From Merluccius polli (taxonomy: Eukaryota > Chordata > Actinopteri > Gadiformes > Merlucciidae): a DNA stretch of 64,000 nucleotides. Both the position numbers and the translations under genes were made by a program. Shown here in pieces: positions 12,287 through 24,235 of this stretch (the first letter of the stretch is position 1; each line of letters starts with the position of its first letter). The notes under the pieces were generated by a model, which was not told the origin of the DNA, ran no database searches, and saw only the letters and a program-made list of their open reading frames with translations. The stretch spans positions 186,001 through 250,000 of the forward strand of contig JAOPHQ010001136.1 in NCBI GenBank assembly GCA_030340625.1, written 5' to 3'.

Positions 12287-12699
12287 CAAGGGGGGACTGT
12301 GACGAATAAACAACAGCATATGTATCAACAGACTGTAATATCTACACATAGCCACTAGGGAATAGAAACAAATATATAAGCTGTATTAACCGCACCTGGC
12401 CACCAGATGGCAGCACACATAATACACTGGGGGCGGGCGCTCAACACTAGCCAATCAGAGCATAGTATGCGTCATAGAGGCCACGCCTGCCCAGGTACTA
12501 CCAAACCGCACAACCGGGGGAGAGCAGAAACCCTAGAGGCCACGTATCTGGATAGATATCCGGCTAAGGGTCGCTCCACGCATGAATGATACATACCCCT
12601 CCATTTGCTTCATAGATAATAGACCTGAAGCTAAACAAATAAAGTGAGTTAAAAGCGATCCTGTGTCGGCGGCCTTCTTCCTCAAAGAACATCACAACA
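12287..12699 (+). mobile_element. LTR (about 402 bp) with preceding polypurine tract
   Basis: AAGGGGGGAC (polypurine tract) directly precedes TGTGACGAATAAAC, and the unit ends ATCACAACA, so it has TG...CA ends (12,298-12,699). A TATA-like AATATATAAGC lies near 12,371 and an AATAAA near 12,638, in the right order for U3-R-U5. The tract before it suggests a 3' LTR with a little internal sequence, not a clean solo LTR. No coding sequence remains upstream. Confidence 0.65.
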
Positions 12700-12755
12700 T
12701 AATTGACCAATCAAAATTGAGTATTCAACAATTAAGCAATATCACACGAGGGGGA

Positions 12756-13060
12756 GTGCTGTTATACTGAATATCAGCACAGCTGTGATTCGATTGTAGG
12801 TAGGAGGCCGCAGGCGAGTGGCGAAAATGTTCCTGCACACTAGCTTGCTACTTTGTATAGGTCTACATGTTACCACAGGCCAGCTTCTTTGTATCATGTT
12901 CATGTATCTGTATGTTTCCATTTATTGTGCAACCAGTGAAATAGGAATATGTGGATAGTTAACAATCGTCTATGTAATTAACAGTTATTAGAACAGCTGT
13001 AAAGCAGAGTGATACATGTATAGTTAAATGTCCCAGTGCTGTTATACTCTATATCAGCAC
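12756..13060. repeat. Two copies of a 25-bp palindromic motif, 280 bp apart
   Basis: GTGCTGTTATACTGAATATCAGCAC occurs at 12,756-12,780 and, with small changes, at 13,036-13,060. Each can fold on itself. The spacing suggests the termini of a small nonautonomous element, but I could not define a target duplication. Confidence 0.55.
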
Positions 13061-13289
13061 TCATGGAATGCCTCTTGTTCAATCAAATGACTCAGTCTGA
13101 AGTAACTGTTGTATAAAGTGCAATAACACCAGAAAGACATATACTCAGACTGTCCCTTAAAGGGGATGCGTTACACTCTGCTATTTTCTAATAATATGCG
13201 TGTTGTGAAACAAAAATTGCGGTCTGCGCGAAACTCTGCTTTCCCCCAAAAAATCATGGAAATGTTGGACCACTGACGTTAGTGGTCCT

Positions 13290-16200
13290 ATTTGGAAATA
13301 TTTGGTTGGTGCAACGACGTGACAGTGATCCAGCAGCACTGTTCTCCTGATCTGGAATCTTTCATCATAAACTGTAAGCCTTTTTATTCACCCCGTGAGT
13401 TTGCTTCATTCATTCTGGTCGGTGTTTACATCTCGCCGCAGGCCAATGCGCAGGACGCACAGTGCATGCTGGCCGACCAGATCCTGTGTGTGGAGTGGAC
13501 CAACCCAGACTATTTAGTTATTGTCCTTGGTGACTTTAACAAAGGGAATCTCACTCACGATCTCCCTAAATACAGACATTATTTACAGTTATTAAATGCC
13601 CGACCAGAGGGGAGAACATTCTGGATCACTGTTACACCACAGTCAGGGATGCTTATCACGCCGTCCCCTGTGCTGCACTGGGCCACTCTGACCATGTCAT
13701 GGTCCACCTGATTCCTGCGTACAGGCATAAACTAAAGCTCTGCAAACCTGTATCGAGGACTTCAAGGAAGTGGACCAGTGAGGCGGTGGAGGTTCTCCAG
13801 GCATGTTTGGACTCTACTGACTGGGATGTGTTCAGGACTGCTACCAACAGTCTGGATGAGTACACAGAGGCTGTGACGTCATACATCAGCTTCTGTGAGG
13901 ACTGCTGTGTACCATCACGCACCAGGGTGAGTTACAACAATGACAAACCCTGGTTCACAGCTAAACTCAGAAGGTTAAGGTTGGATAAGGAAGAGGCATT
14001 CTGGAGTGGGGACAAAGACAGATTCAAAGAGGCAAAGTACAAGTTTAGCAAGGCGGTGAAAGAGGCTAAACGACTGTACTCTGAGAAGCTCCAACATCAA
14101 TTCTCAGCCAACGACTCTGCGTCTGTCTGGAAAGGGCTCAGGCAGATCACCAACTACAAGCCTAAAGCCCTCCACTCCATCAATGACCAACGCCTAGCCA
14201 ACGACCTGAACGAGTTCTACTGCCGCTTTGAGAGACAAAGGGACAGTCCTGCAACCATCCCCCACAACTCCTCCCAACATCTCCAGCTCCAGTGTATCAC
14301 CTCCACCTCCCCCACCTCAGCAGGGGCCTGGGCACCTCCACCAACGCCCACCGTAAAGGTCCCCCCCTCCACTCCCCCTCCCACCTCAGTGTTGACTCTT
14401 TCCATCCATGAGAGGGACATCAACAAACTCTTCAGGAGACAGAACCCCCGGAAAGCAGCTGGACCAGATTCTGTCTCCCCATCCACCTTGAAGCACTGCG
14501 CTGATCAGCTGTCTCCAGTGTTCACAGACATTTTCAACACCTCACTGGAGACATGTCACGTGCCAGCCTGCGTCAAGACCTCCACAATCATCCCTGTTCC
14601 CAAGAAGCCAAGGACCACAGGACTTAACGACTTCAGACCCGTCGCCCTGACCTCTGTGGTCATGAAGTCCTTTGAGTGCCTTGTGCTGTCACACCTGAAA
14701 GACATCACCGACCCCTTCCTGGACCCCCTGCAGTTCGCCTACAGAGCCAACAGGTCTGTAGACGATGCAGTCAACTTAGCCCTCCATTACATCCTCCAGC
14801 ACCTGGACTCTGCAGGAACCTACGCCAGGATCCTGTGTGTGGATTTCAGCTCTGCCTTTAACACCATCATCCCGGCTCTGCTTCAGGAGTAGCTCTCCCA
14901 GCTGAGTGTGCCTGACTCCACCTGCAGGTGGATCACTGACTTCCTGTCTGACAGGAAGCAGCATGTGAAGCTGGGAAAACACGTCTCCAACTCCCAGTCA
15001 ATCAGCACCGGTTCCCCCCAGGGCTGCGTTCTTTCTCCTCTGCTCTTCTCCCTGTACAACAGCTGCACCTCCAGTCACCAGTCCGTCAAGCTTCTGAAGT
15101 TTGCGGATGACACCACCCTCATTGGACTCATTTCTGATGGTGACGAGTCTGCCTACAGGTGGGAGGCTGACCATCTGGTGACATGGTGCCACCGAAATAA
15201 CCTAGAGCTCAACGCTCTAAAGACAGTGGAGATGGTTGTGGATTTCAGGAAGAACTCAGCCTCACCTGCCCCCATCTGTGACTCCACAATTGACACTGTG
15301 GAGTCCTTCCACTTTCTGGGAACCATCATCTCCCAGGACCTCATGTGGGAGCTGGACATCAGCTCCCTCATCAAGAAAGCCCAGCAGAGGATGTACTTCC
15401 TGCGGCAGCTGAAGAAATTCAACCTGCCATGGACAATGATGGTGCACTTCTACTCCTCCATCATTGAGTCCATCCTCACCTCCTCCATCACCATCTGGTA
15501 CGCTGCTGCCACCGCCAAGGACAAGGGCAGACTGCAGCGTGTCATTCGGTCTGCAGAGAAGGTGATTGGCTGCAATCTGCCGTCGCTCCAGGACCTGTTC
15601 ACCTCCAGGACCCTGAGGCGTGCAGGAAAGATTGGGGCTGATCCTTCCCACCCCGGACACAAACTCTTTGAGACACTCCCCTCTGGTAGGAGGCTGCGGT
15701 CCTTCAGGACCAAAACCTCACGCCACAAGAACAGTTTTTCCCCATCCACCAATAGTCTTATCAACAAGGCCCGGCTACACTAACATAGCATATGAGTCCT
15801 TCTACTCGCCCCAAGACCAAACACCCGCAATCTTATCTTTCGCCCCCCCCCCCCCATCCGGCACTTGCCTCGGCCAAGGCCACTGCTGGAACACAACAAT
15901 CTTCCTGGTGAACAATGCTGTGAGACGCGCTTGCATTCCCCCCCCCCCCCCCCCCACTCCCCACAGACACCTGTTGTTGTTGACTCTATCTGGGACCTGA
16001 TCGTCTCCATGACACCGAGATTGTGGTGCCAGGTGAGGCGACTCTCCAGGCCTTCACACTCACGGACTATACATACACATATATACATACATATGTACAT
16101 ATATACAGATATGCAATCACCCCCCCATCCCATGCCTTTGCCGCTCCTTTGTTTTTAGATATTGTATAGATATTTATATTGTTTATATTTTAATACTTGG

Positions 16201-16297
16201 TTTCTTATCTTCCTAATGTATTCTGCACCAATTACACCAAGTCGAATTCCTTGTATGTACAATCCTACTTGGCAATAAACTTGATTCTGATTCTGAA
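13290..16297 (+). mobile_element. Rex1-type non-LTR retrotransposon, 5'-truncated
   Basis: Endonuclease and reverse transcriptase remnants are followed by a 3' UTR with C-runs and a TACATA tract. The 3' end CAATAAACTTGATTCTGATTCTGA is the tandem TGATTC terminus usual for Rex1. The 5' end lacks the first part of the endonuclease. Confidence 0.88.
13292..15783 (+). pseudogene. Rex1 ORF2: apurinic endonuclease plus reverse transcriptase, broken
   Basis: The protein would nick target DNA and reverse-transcribe the element RNA. The endonuclease half shows VIVLGDFNKGNL at about 13,528, then a frameshift near 13,618, after which DHCYTTVRDAYHAV continues in the next frame. The RT half runs in one frame from 13,699: fingers motif DFRPVALTSVVMKSFE, FSSAFNTIIPALLQE, then an in-frame TAG at 14,890-14,892, then STGSPQGCVLSPLLF and the catalytic FADDTTLIG near 15,100. 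The C-terminal tail ends at 15,783. One frameshift plus one stop means no full protein, although the RT catalytic box is intact. Motifs match the Rex1/Babar group of fish. Confidence 0.88.
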
Positions 16298-16400
16298 TGC
16301 AAATCCCGGACCAATCTTTAATTTTATGTTTTTACAACACAGCTATGAAGCGGTGTTCTCCATTATTAGAAAATAGCCGAGCATGACATTTCTCCTTTGA

Positions 16401-17424
16401 GCAGGTAAGGATTAAGGAGGGAACCAGGGAATACAGTGTGTCTTAGAAGATACAGATGGGGCTATAATATATATATATAATATAATATATAATATATCCT
16501 CCATTTACATCCATAGGGAGAGTGGGCAACTGGAGACTCTTTCAGAAGAAAGTTAGTTCCTGAGTACCTGTTTCATTATTGGCCATCGCTACATTCAGAT
16601 TTAAAGAACACATTGTTTTCACACTGCAGGTCCGTAAGAGAGCCAGTGGAAATATTTAACCAGAGAGAAATAAGTCGGGATGGAATATCCATAGATGGCT
16701 GTCTCAGAAATTCATCAACATGCTTCAGTTTCATGCGTATCAAATTATGTTTCTGCACAGGAACACTTCGCCCTGGCCTTGCCACACATCTGGACACTTG
16801 TCTTGGATGTTGGATTAGTTAGTTGTGCTGTGTGCAAGGAATATGGGCATACAAGGAAATTGGGTTATGGAAAAAAGCCCAAACACGGGCACTTTGGTTG
16901 ATGATTAAGTTGAGTGGGATGGGTGTCATGGTGACAGTGTTGCCAGGAGGATGAGTATATCCTGGTCCTGTGCACATGGTCAGGGGATGTTTCTGGTGCT
17001 ACCTACCAAATGTAGCTGTATCACATTCTCGTAGCAGCAGTCACACATTATGTTTTAGCTCTTGGGTTATGATTTGCTCATATCAGCAATGATCAGCATT
17101 GTTTGTGTTGGATAAGTTACTAGTGCAAGGGAAAAAATCCCACTGTAGCAAAGTGAATCACTACGACCAGGGCCGCTTAAAGACTACTGATGGTTTGCAT
17201 TAGATGACTCCCTCTCTAGGTTAAACATGTGCTATTGCACATAACTTCTTATTGGCTGATATGGTGCCGGGTCACCTGCTGATTAAGCATTGATGCGACA
17301 CACCTGTCCTCTTCTTATTGAACCTGAATTGGAATGGTGTTTACAGGAGAGTAGCAGCCCTGCCGCAGAATGAACAAAAACCTGAAAGTATAAAGGCAAG
17401 GGTTTGGCTCTCCTTTAATCATAC
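16401..17424. other. Stretch without recognised feature
   Basis: AT-rich, with a short TATA tract near 16,466-16,497. No gene recognised. Confidence 0.5.
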
Positions 17425-17855
17425 TAATCTCTCTCATACCCACCTACATCCCTCTCATACCCACCTACATCTCTCTCATACCCATCTACATCTCTCTCAT
17501 ACCCACTTACATCTCTGTCATCCCCACTTACATCTCTCTCATACCCACCTACATCTCTCTCATACCCGCCTACATCTCTCTCATACCCACCTACATCTCT
17601 CTCATACCTGCCTACATCTCTCTCATACCTGCCTACATCTCTCTCATACCTGCCTACATCTCTCTCATACCCACCTACATCTCTCTCATACCTGCCTACA
17701 TCTCTCTCATACCCACCTACATCTCTCTCATACCTGCCTACATCTCTCTCATACCCACCTACATCTCTCTCATACCCACCTACATCTCTCATACCTGCCT
17801 ACATCTCTCTCATACCCACCTACATCTCTCTCATACCTGCCTACATCTCACATGC
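17425..17855. repeat. 21-bp minisatellite, about 20 copies
   Basis: Unit TACATCTCTCTCATACCCACC, with CCTGCC/CCCACC variants alternating irregularly. The 21-bp period is a multiple of three, which explains the long open frames on both strands. They are not genes. Confidence 0.95.
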
Positions 17856-17869
17856 CTTGGCCTCACTCT

Positions 17870-18340
17870 GTGCCACACCACCATTATAGGGTTCAACTCA
17901 TTTTTGTCAAGTCTACCAATCCTATACTCGACAAGCATCCCAAGCTATTCAAAATAATTTCATCATGAGGCAAATGCCCAATGAACGGTGTACATTATTT
18001 GAGTATTTGAGTGTAAAAGCAGATTAAAATCACTCATGAACTTATTTAATTGGACTCAAATATGGGGTGGAATTTAAGCTTGTGAGACTAGCTAGGAAGT
18101 AGCAATTACCCACCTGGTGGGTGGTCAATGGCTTGAGTCAAATTAGAGGAAAGAGCACTTACGATGCTGATAACCATCACAATCAATTGGGGGGGGAAAG
18201 CTAACCGATACTGAGGCACAGTTTAGCTTGTTTGAGTACATTAGGCCCGTTAGGGGAAACTGGTAAGACCTAAAGCAGGACTGTCTGCATTGTTTGTCGG
18301 CGCAAAACATTGATTTCCGATACATGTGTACGCAGAAGAT

Positions 18341-18392
<52 letters not shown>

Positions 18393-19179
18393 ACTGTAGT
18401 GGGGCGGGCAGGCAACAGCCTGCAGTCGGATATCGTGTAACATGGGCTGAGTGTACACAGTGATGCTGCAGAAATCCCTTGGTTTGGGAAGTAGAGATTG
18501 TATTGCACATTGTATATATTGTATTTTAGTTTTAGAAGGCTTGATCCTCTAAATATCGTAATAGAAAAGACAGAAATTCTGGCCGTTGCTATTCAAAAAA
18601 TACCTGTAGCTGAAACTTGGTTTACAGCTTCTTATTAAAATTTAGGAAAATAACTGTACGAGTTTCAATATCCACCCCCCACTAGTACCTTTAACCACCT
18701 TCATCCATATAATTTCAGTTTCATGGCTGCAGAAGAATAGGCCAGATTGCTATGCCCCTCATCCCCCCAAACACAGACACATTCGCATTCACACTGTGTG
18801 ACGCACACACTCACACATATATGCAATACGCACACAAACAGACTCACACAGCTGACAGACACACAGACACAGTGCAATATGCTAATGACATGGGACTGAA
18901 ATCAATGTGCATCAACAAAGGGACCAAAACACACACACACACACACACAGTATGTCTGTGTGTGATTTTGTATTGCGGACATGCAACATGTTTGGGTGCA
19001 CTCACCCCCACTCTAGTGTTGTGCTGCAGATGACGCACATTCAACATTATGCCAACATGGAGCACACACACACACACACACACATACACACACACAGGGA
19101 AAATGCTGACACAGTAGATATGTGTGTGTGTTTATGTGTTTGTTTGGGGCACAGCCAAATGTGTAATTTATAGCTGGGG

Positions 19180-19273
<94 letters not shown>

Positions 19274-20454
19274 ATGTGTGTGCATGCCTCAATATCATGT
19301 ACAGGTTATGACCTACTTAATGTAGCATGATGAATAATTTAACATGAAAACTATTCAGTACATGAAAAAAAAAAAAAAATGGAAGAATTATTCAAGCGGG
19401 TTAGTTACGCCTTTGATAGAAGTCCTGACTTTATTGGTTGCCATGGTGCATACCACCCCCCCCACACACACACACACACCCATGGCTCAACAGCAGAAGA
19501 TGCTGGAGGAGATGATGAAAATGGAGAATGGGAGAATGAGGAGAGGAAGGGGGAGGAGACCAGGAGCTGAATAGAGATGGAGGGGGTAGCCAGGTGAGAC
19601 ATATCATATAAAAGACATGAGAGATACACGTACTTTAAAAAAACATCAAGATAGACGGTTGGTTGGGGGTTGAGATGAGTGGAATAAAAATAAATCTATG
19701 TGAAATAAATAAAACATGAGGTGTATGAACTGAACATACAGCGAGAATAAAAGAAAAAGACAAAAATTACGGATAGAGGTGGAAACAAAGAGAGGGAGGG
19801 GGCTGTCTATGCCCAATACACAAGCTGTAGAGAGGGAAGACCAAATGGAGAGAGAGAGAGAGAGAGCCAGAGAGAGACAGAGAGAGATCAGAGACAGGGA
19901 AGGTGAAAGAAGAAATCCTAAAATTAGCTTCAGCAGCAATTGTTTTCTGTCCAAATGAAGCTCTTTGCCGCAAGTCTATTTTAAAAGAGTGTGATTGCTA
20001 ACGCTCACACATAGATATCAAGCACACAGGCGTGTGTACAATGCATATGCACATTGCACCTAAACATAGTTCATCTTGTGTATGAGCATGTGTGTGTGTC
20101 AGTGTATCTGTCTCTGGAGCTGAATGTATTGGTTGTTTTCAGTATAGACCCAATTGTACAGGAGCAGGTTAAAAACATTCTTTATTGTTAACAATACAAA
20201 ACAAAAAACACGAAGCAGCAAAATAAAGCACTGACAAACTAGTCAGGACTAAATGACATTGATTTAACCACTTAACAAGAATAGTTTTAACTAAAAAACA
20301 TACACAGGACAAACATTACTTAGATTACAGTAACAACGGACGTGTTGCTGTAGCTCAATGTGAGTTTGTGTATGTCTATGTATGTGATTTGTTAGTATGT
20401 GTGTTTGTGTGTACATCGCTGAACATCAGTTTGTGTGTGTGTTTGTAGCTAAGT
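17870..20454. other. Microsatellite-rich intergenic stretch
   Basis: (TG)n at 18,342-18,386 and 19,182-19,290, (CA)n at 18,930-18,948 and 19,060-19,099, an A-run at 19,364-19,378, and GA-rich DNA near 19,850. No gene recognised. Confidence 0.7.
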
Positions 20455-20969
20455 TAGCCTGGCAACCCAGACCCACATCAGAAAGATGTAGGGTCTGGCG
20501 CAGCTCCATTGGCAGTGTGGGCGGGATAAACGGTTGTCTTTCAAGTTCCCTCTGCACGCAATAGGATAGCGCTACAACCAATCAGAGCAACGAAGAAGGT
20601 CAGAGCGACGGCTCTGACTACGTAATTAATCAAAACTCCGAATACATATTTCTTTTCGAGGAAAGACTTCAGTGCCGTTCTTTGTTCTTTTCTCAAAGAA
20701 AAGTTTAACTTCAAGTCTTGAAGAGTCGCAGCCAAAGCCGAGTCGAAAGACAGCCGTTCGCCAGCAGCAGCAGCCATTGTTTACCTCTAACACGGAACCG
20801 TCGCAACTCTGTCATCATGGTAGCCCGGCTTCCGACTCCGCACCTCATGCTGTGATTGGTCTGACATACTTTGTGTTTCCAGCACCAAAAAGCCGACGGA
20901 GCCGTGCTAGACCTACCTAGCTGCCAAATAAATTTGCTGCCGCTAGGGGGTGTCTAGATTTCTAGGCTA
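20455..20969. mobile_element. 515-bp nonautonomous DNA element, TIR TAGCCT(GG/AG)
   Basis: The element begins TAGCCTGGCAACC and ends TCTAGGCTA. TAGCTAAGT flanks it on both sides (20,446-20,454 and 20,970-20,978), an 8-9 bp target duplication. It carries the start of a helicase-like frame on minus, so it appears to be an internally deleted derivative of a larger element. Superfamily not assigned. Confidence 0.75.
20541..20777 (-). pseudogene. N-terminal fragment of a RecQ-like helicase frame
   Basis: A 78-codon frame on minus starting at 20,777. Residues 1-50 include LKLNFSLRKEQRTALKSFLE and then KKYVFGVL, which resembles the Q-motif/motif 0 region just before the Walker A (TGxGKS) of RecQ-type helicases in fish repeats. 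The frame diverges exactly where Walker A should begin, so no ATPase core is present. I read it as the residue of an internal deletion inside a 515-bp element. The assignment rests on one motif. Confidence 0.5.
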
Positions 20970-21039
20970 TAGCTAAGTATGAGTTTTCAAATATATTTAT
21001 TTATTTATTTAAAGTTTAAGGGCAGGCCCTTAAACTTGA

Positions 21040-22438
21040 CTTGGGGGGGCCCTCTTTTACCGCTACCGCCATCCTCCCTCCCACTACGCTCACCTCTGTT
21101 TGCCTCACTCGCTTTACCCGTCTCTCCTCTGAAGATGTCCACAGGCTTGTTATGTCTAACCACGCCACAACCTGCCCCCTTGACCCGATTCCCTCCTCCC
21201 TTTTCCAAGCTGTCTCGAGCAACATCCTGCCTTTCCTCACCTCCCTCATCAACTCCTCTCTCACTTCAGGCCTTATTCCAGCGTCTTAAGAAACCTACCC
21301 TTGACACCGCTGACATCCGGAACTACAGACCGGTATCTCTTCTTTCATTCCTTTCTAAAACTCTGGAACATGCCATCTCTAACCAACTGTCCTATCTCTC
21401 ACAAAACAACCAGCTTTATCCCCATCAGTCAGATTTCAAGACTGCACACTCCACGGAGACACACACTCCTACACACTCCTCCTTGCAGTGACGGAGTCCC
21501 TCCGCGCCGCCAGAGCCTTGTCCCTCTCATCGGTTCTCATTCCCCTTGACATGTCTGCGGTGTTTCACACCATGAACCAGAAGATCCTCCTCACCACTCT
21601 CACTGAACTCGGCATTGCTGACTATCCTGATTCACATCCTACCTAACGAATCGCACTAACCAGGTGACATGGAATGGCTCCGTGTCCAAACCCTGCTCCC
21701 TTGACACCGGCATCCCTCAAGGCTCAGTACTAGGACCGCTTCTGTTCTCCCTATATACTAAATATTTAGGCTCTGTAATCACATCACATGGTTTCTCCTA
21801 TCACTGCTACGTGGACAACACAACTAATCCTCTCTTTCCCATCCTCCTCTTAGCCTAATTGCAACTCACATCTCAGAATGTCTGGCAGACATCAGCACTT
21901 GGACGACTGCGCATCACCTGAAGCTCGTCGACAAGACTGAGCTTCCCTTCGTGCCGGGAAAGGACTGCCCTCACATGGACCTACTGGTCACTGTCGAGGA
22001 CATAATCCTTCACCAACCACGAGGAACCTCGGCATGGTACTGGACAATCAGCTGTGCTGCACAGCCAACATCACCGCGGTGGCCCGATCCTGCAGCTTTG
22101 CTCTCTACAACATCCGCAGGATCTGGCCCTTCCTCACCTTCCAAGTGCTTGTCATCTCCCACCTCGACTACTGCAACTTGCTCCTGGCTGGACTCCCTAC
22201 CTTTGCAGTGTATCCAGAACACTGCAGTATGACTCGTGTTCAACCTAGCAAAATCCTCCCATGTGACCCTCCTCTTCCGCAACCTCCACTGGCTGACTCG
22301 CATCAGATTTTAGACAATGGTACTGGCCTACAAGGCTGTCAACGGAACTGCCCCTACCTACCTCCAAGCGTTAGTCAAACGCCACACCCCTGCTAGAGCA
22401 CTCCGCTCAACTACCTCAGCTGGCCGACTGGTACCAAC
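21040..22438 (+). pseudogene. L2 ORF2 reverse transcriptase remnant
   Basis: Scattered frames carry RT motifs: NYRPVSLLSFLSKTLEHAI near 21,320, CSLDTGIPQGSVLGPLLF near 21,697, and a degenerate catalytic box at about 21,805 where the expected YADD reads YVDN. Several frameshifts and stops separate the pieces. The C-terminal part (MVLAYKAVNGTAPTYL, PARALRSTTSAGRL) continues to the hAT insertion point. No active polymerase can be made from it. Confidence 0.85.
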
Positions 22439-23776
22439 TAGGGCTGCACGATATATCGCAAATCTATCGTCATCGCGAAATCAACGCTCGCGATGTACAT
22501 ACCGCAAATATTTCTTAATTTGCGATTAAATTAAGCCTACATTTTTCGCGCATTCACACACAATGACATTATATTTGACCAATCCGATGCTGTCATGCTG
22601 CCCGATAAGCCCGCCCCCCACCAGTTTAAGCACATGGTGTTTAAGTTGTTGAGGGAGTGTTGTCGTGTTTGTTTGACCAGGTGTATTTTAGTGTAACTAA
22701 ATTGTTGCACATGTTCCCTTGTGCTAGCCTTTTTGGCCAATAATAAGTGTTATTACTCAGGCCAACACAGTTTAAGTCTATATTGTTTCATACTATGACA
22801 CATTTACGTTTGTGTTTATGAAAGTCCGCCTTTATTACGCAACTGCAGCGCATTTGGAAATGTCAACAAACAGATGAGCGCAACGCTTATGTCATATGTA
22901 TAAAATGTATTTTAATCACACAGCCGAACCTTTGCAACATGTGAAACAGCCCATTGGCTACCATGCAGAATAAGCTGTTTTAAATTGCACATTTCAAATC
23001 GCGCAGACGTCACCGAGTCCGAACCCGACCCGGCCCGTCGGGTACCGTCGGCCGCTGGATACCCGACCCAAGCCCGACGGGACCCGACCCCTCGGGTCCC
23101 GTCGGGCTTGGGTCAGGTATCCAGCGGCCGTGACGTATGAAACGCGATGTTCCGATCGGTGATTCTGTGAGCGATCGCGAGGTCTATTCAAGCATGCCGC
23201 TTATCCCAACTAGCTTCACCTGACGTGACTTAGCCGCCTATTTATCCTGGCTTGGCAATCGTGCAACCGAATAAGCCAGGATACCGCCGAGCAGAATAGT
23301 CCAAGCCGCGCTTACTCAATTATCCTGGATTTATGTATCCTAGTTTTGTGCAATACCCCCCTGGTGTACCATAATGGTGTATTTTTGTTTTTATTATTGT
23401 TATTTGATGTTGTTTTTCATGGCATCATGTATGCCTCAGAACCCATTCTGCAACACCTTCTTAGCTCAACAAATTAGTGGTCAGAAAAAAATGTTTATTA
23501 TTTAAATTTATTATGAATGCTTTATGCAGTTTTATTGTTTTTATTTATTTCATCTTAATTTTGTTGACCATATAAGAAAATGTTTCAAGTGGGCAATTTT
23601 CCCAATAAAAGTTATGTTGCATTGCATGCATACGATGCATTTCTTTTTTTAATAGTCTAGCAGCAAGTAGAATGAAGAAAAACATTAAATATTGAAATAT
23701 CGCAAGTTATATCGTCATCGCAGTACTCAACAATGTTATCGCATATCGCATATTTTCCCAATATCGTGCAGCCCTA
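22439..23776. mobile_element. Nonautonomous hAT, TIR TAGGGCTGCACGAT
   Basis: Starts TAGGGCTGCACGATAT and ends ATATCGTGCAGCCCTA, with an exact 8-bp duplication GTACCAAC at 22,431-22,438 and 23,777-23,784. No transposase frame remains. It contains a long GC-rich dyad at 23,049-23,130. Its segment from 22,904 is similar to DNA at 57,199-57,300. Confidence 0.93.
23049..23130. repeat. GC-rich dyad inside the hAT
   Basis: Arms of about 39 nt, beginning CGGCCGCTGGATACCCGACC, are almost perfectly complementary around a short centre at about 23,089. The flanking CCCGACCC/CGGGT repeats extend the structure. Confidence 0.85.
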
Positions 23777-24235
23777 GTACCAACCATCGCTAGCGAGCAA
23801 AAGACGCACAGCTAAGTCACAACTCTTCTCTGTTTTGGTGCTGCAATGGTGGAATGAGCTCCCTGCCGATGTCAGGACTGCAGAGTTGCTCACCAGCTTC
23901 TGCATGTTCAGAGTTCACCTGGACTCTGCTTAGCCTCCTTCCTCTACTACCTCCCCCCCCCCCAAAAAAAATGTTTTTAAATCCCTTAAGCACTTTTTGT
24001 ATGTTCGTATGCCCTGGCACTTACATTAGTATCTTAGCACTTAGCATCTTACCCTAGCTATCTCTGTTGTATACTAGCAATGGGTTAACTTAGCAATTGG
24101 GCGTGCTTGAAACTTGTTCTAGTGAAATCCTACTGCACCGACAGCGATACGTATATTGTTCCACTTTCTTCTGACAAATGTACTTATTGTAAGTCGATTT
24201 GGACAAAAGCGTCTGCTAAATGCCCTAAATGTGTA

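Larger units (their letters stand above)
13157..16400. mobile_element. Palindromic MITE interrupted by a Rex1 LINE
   Basis: The left end begins TTAAAGGGGATGCGTTACAC and reaches GCTATTTTCTAATAAT. The right end is its imperfect reverse complement (ATTATTAGAAAATAGC then GACATTTCTCCTTTGA). The TTAA at the left suggests a TTAA-targeting (piggyBac-like) MITE. The interior is occupied by the Rex1 LINE at about 13,290-16,297. Confidence 0.65.
21012..24235 (+). mobile_element. L2-clade LINE, 5'-truncated and split by a hAT
   Basis: RT-domain remnants begin near 21,040. A hAT occupies 22,439-23,776, and the L2 resumes through its 3' UTR to the tail TGTACTTATTGTAAGTCG...GTCTGCTAAATG at about 24,180-24,230. 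The 5' border is a perfect 12-bp inverted repeat (21,012-21,037: AAGTTTAAGGGC, 2 bp, GCCCTTAAACTT). Confidence 0.85.

Noticed and set aside
11867..12297. A second LTR start, because TGTGACGAATAAA occurs at 11,871 as well as at 12,298
   Set aside because: Similarity stops after 13 bases, so it does not form a repeat of the LTR.
13292..15783. A functional host gene with endonuclease/RT homology
   Set aside because: Motifs, frameshift, stop codon and the TGATTC tail show a dead Rex1 copy.
17425..17855. CRISPR-like array
   Set aside because: Units are contiguous without unique spacers, and the genome is eukaryotic.
17318..17968. 216-codon open frame with HTHLHLSHTHLHLS repeats
   Set aside because: It is the translation of a 21-bp minisatellite; the period of three codons keeps frames open on both strands.
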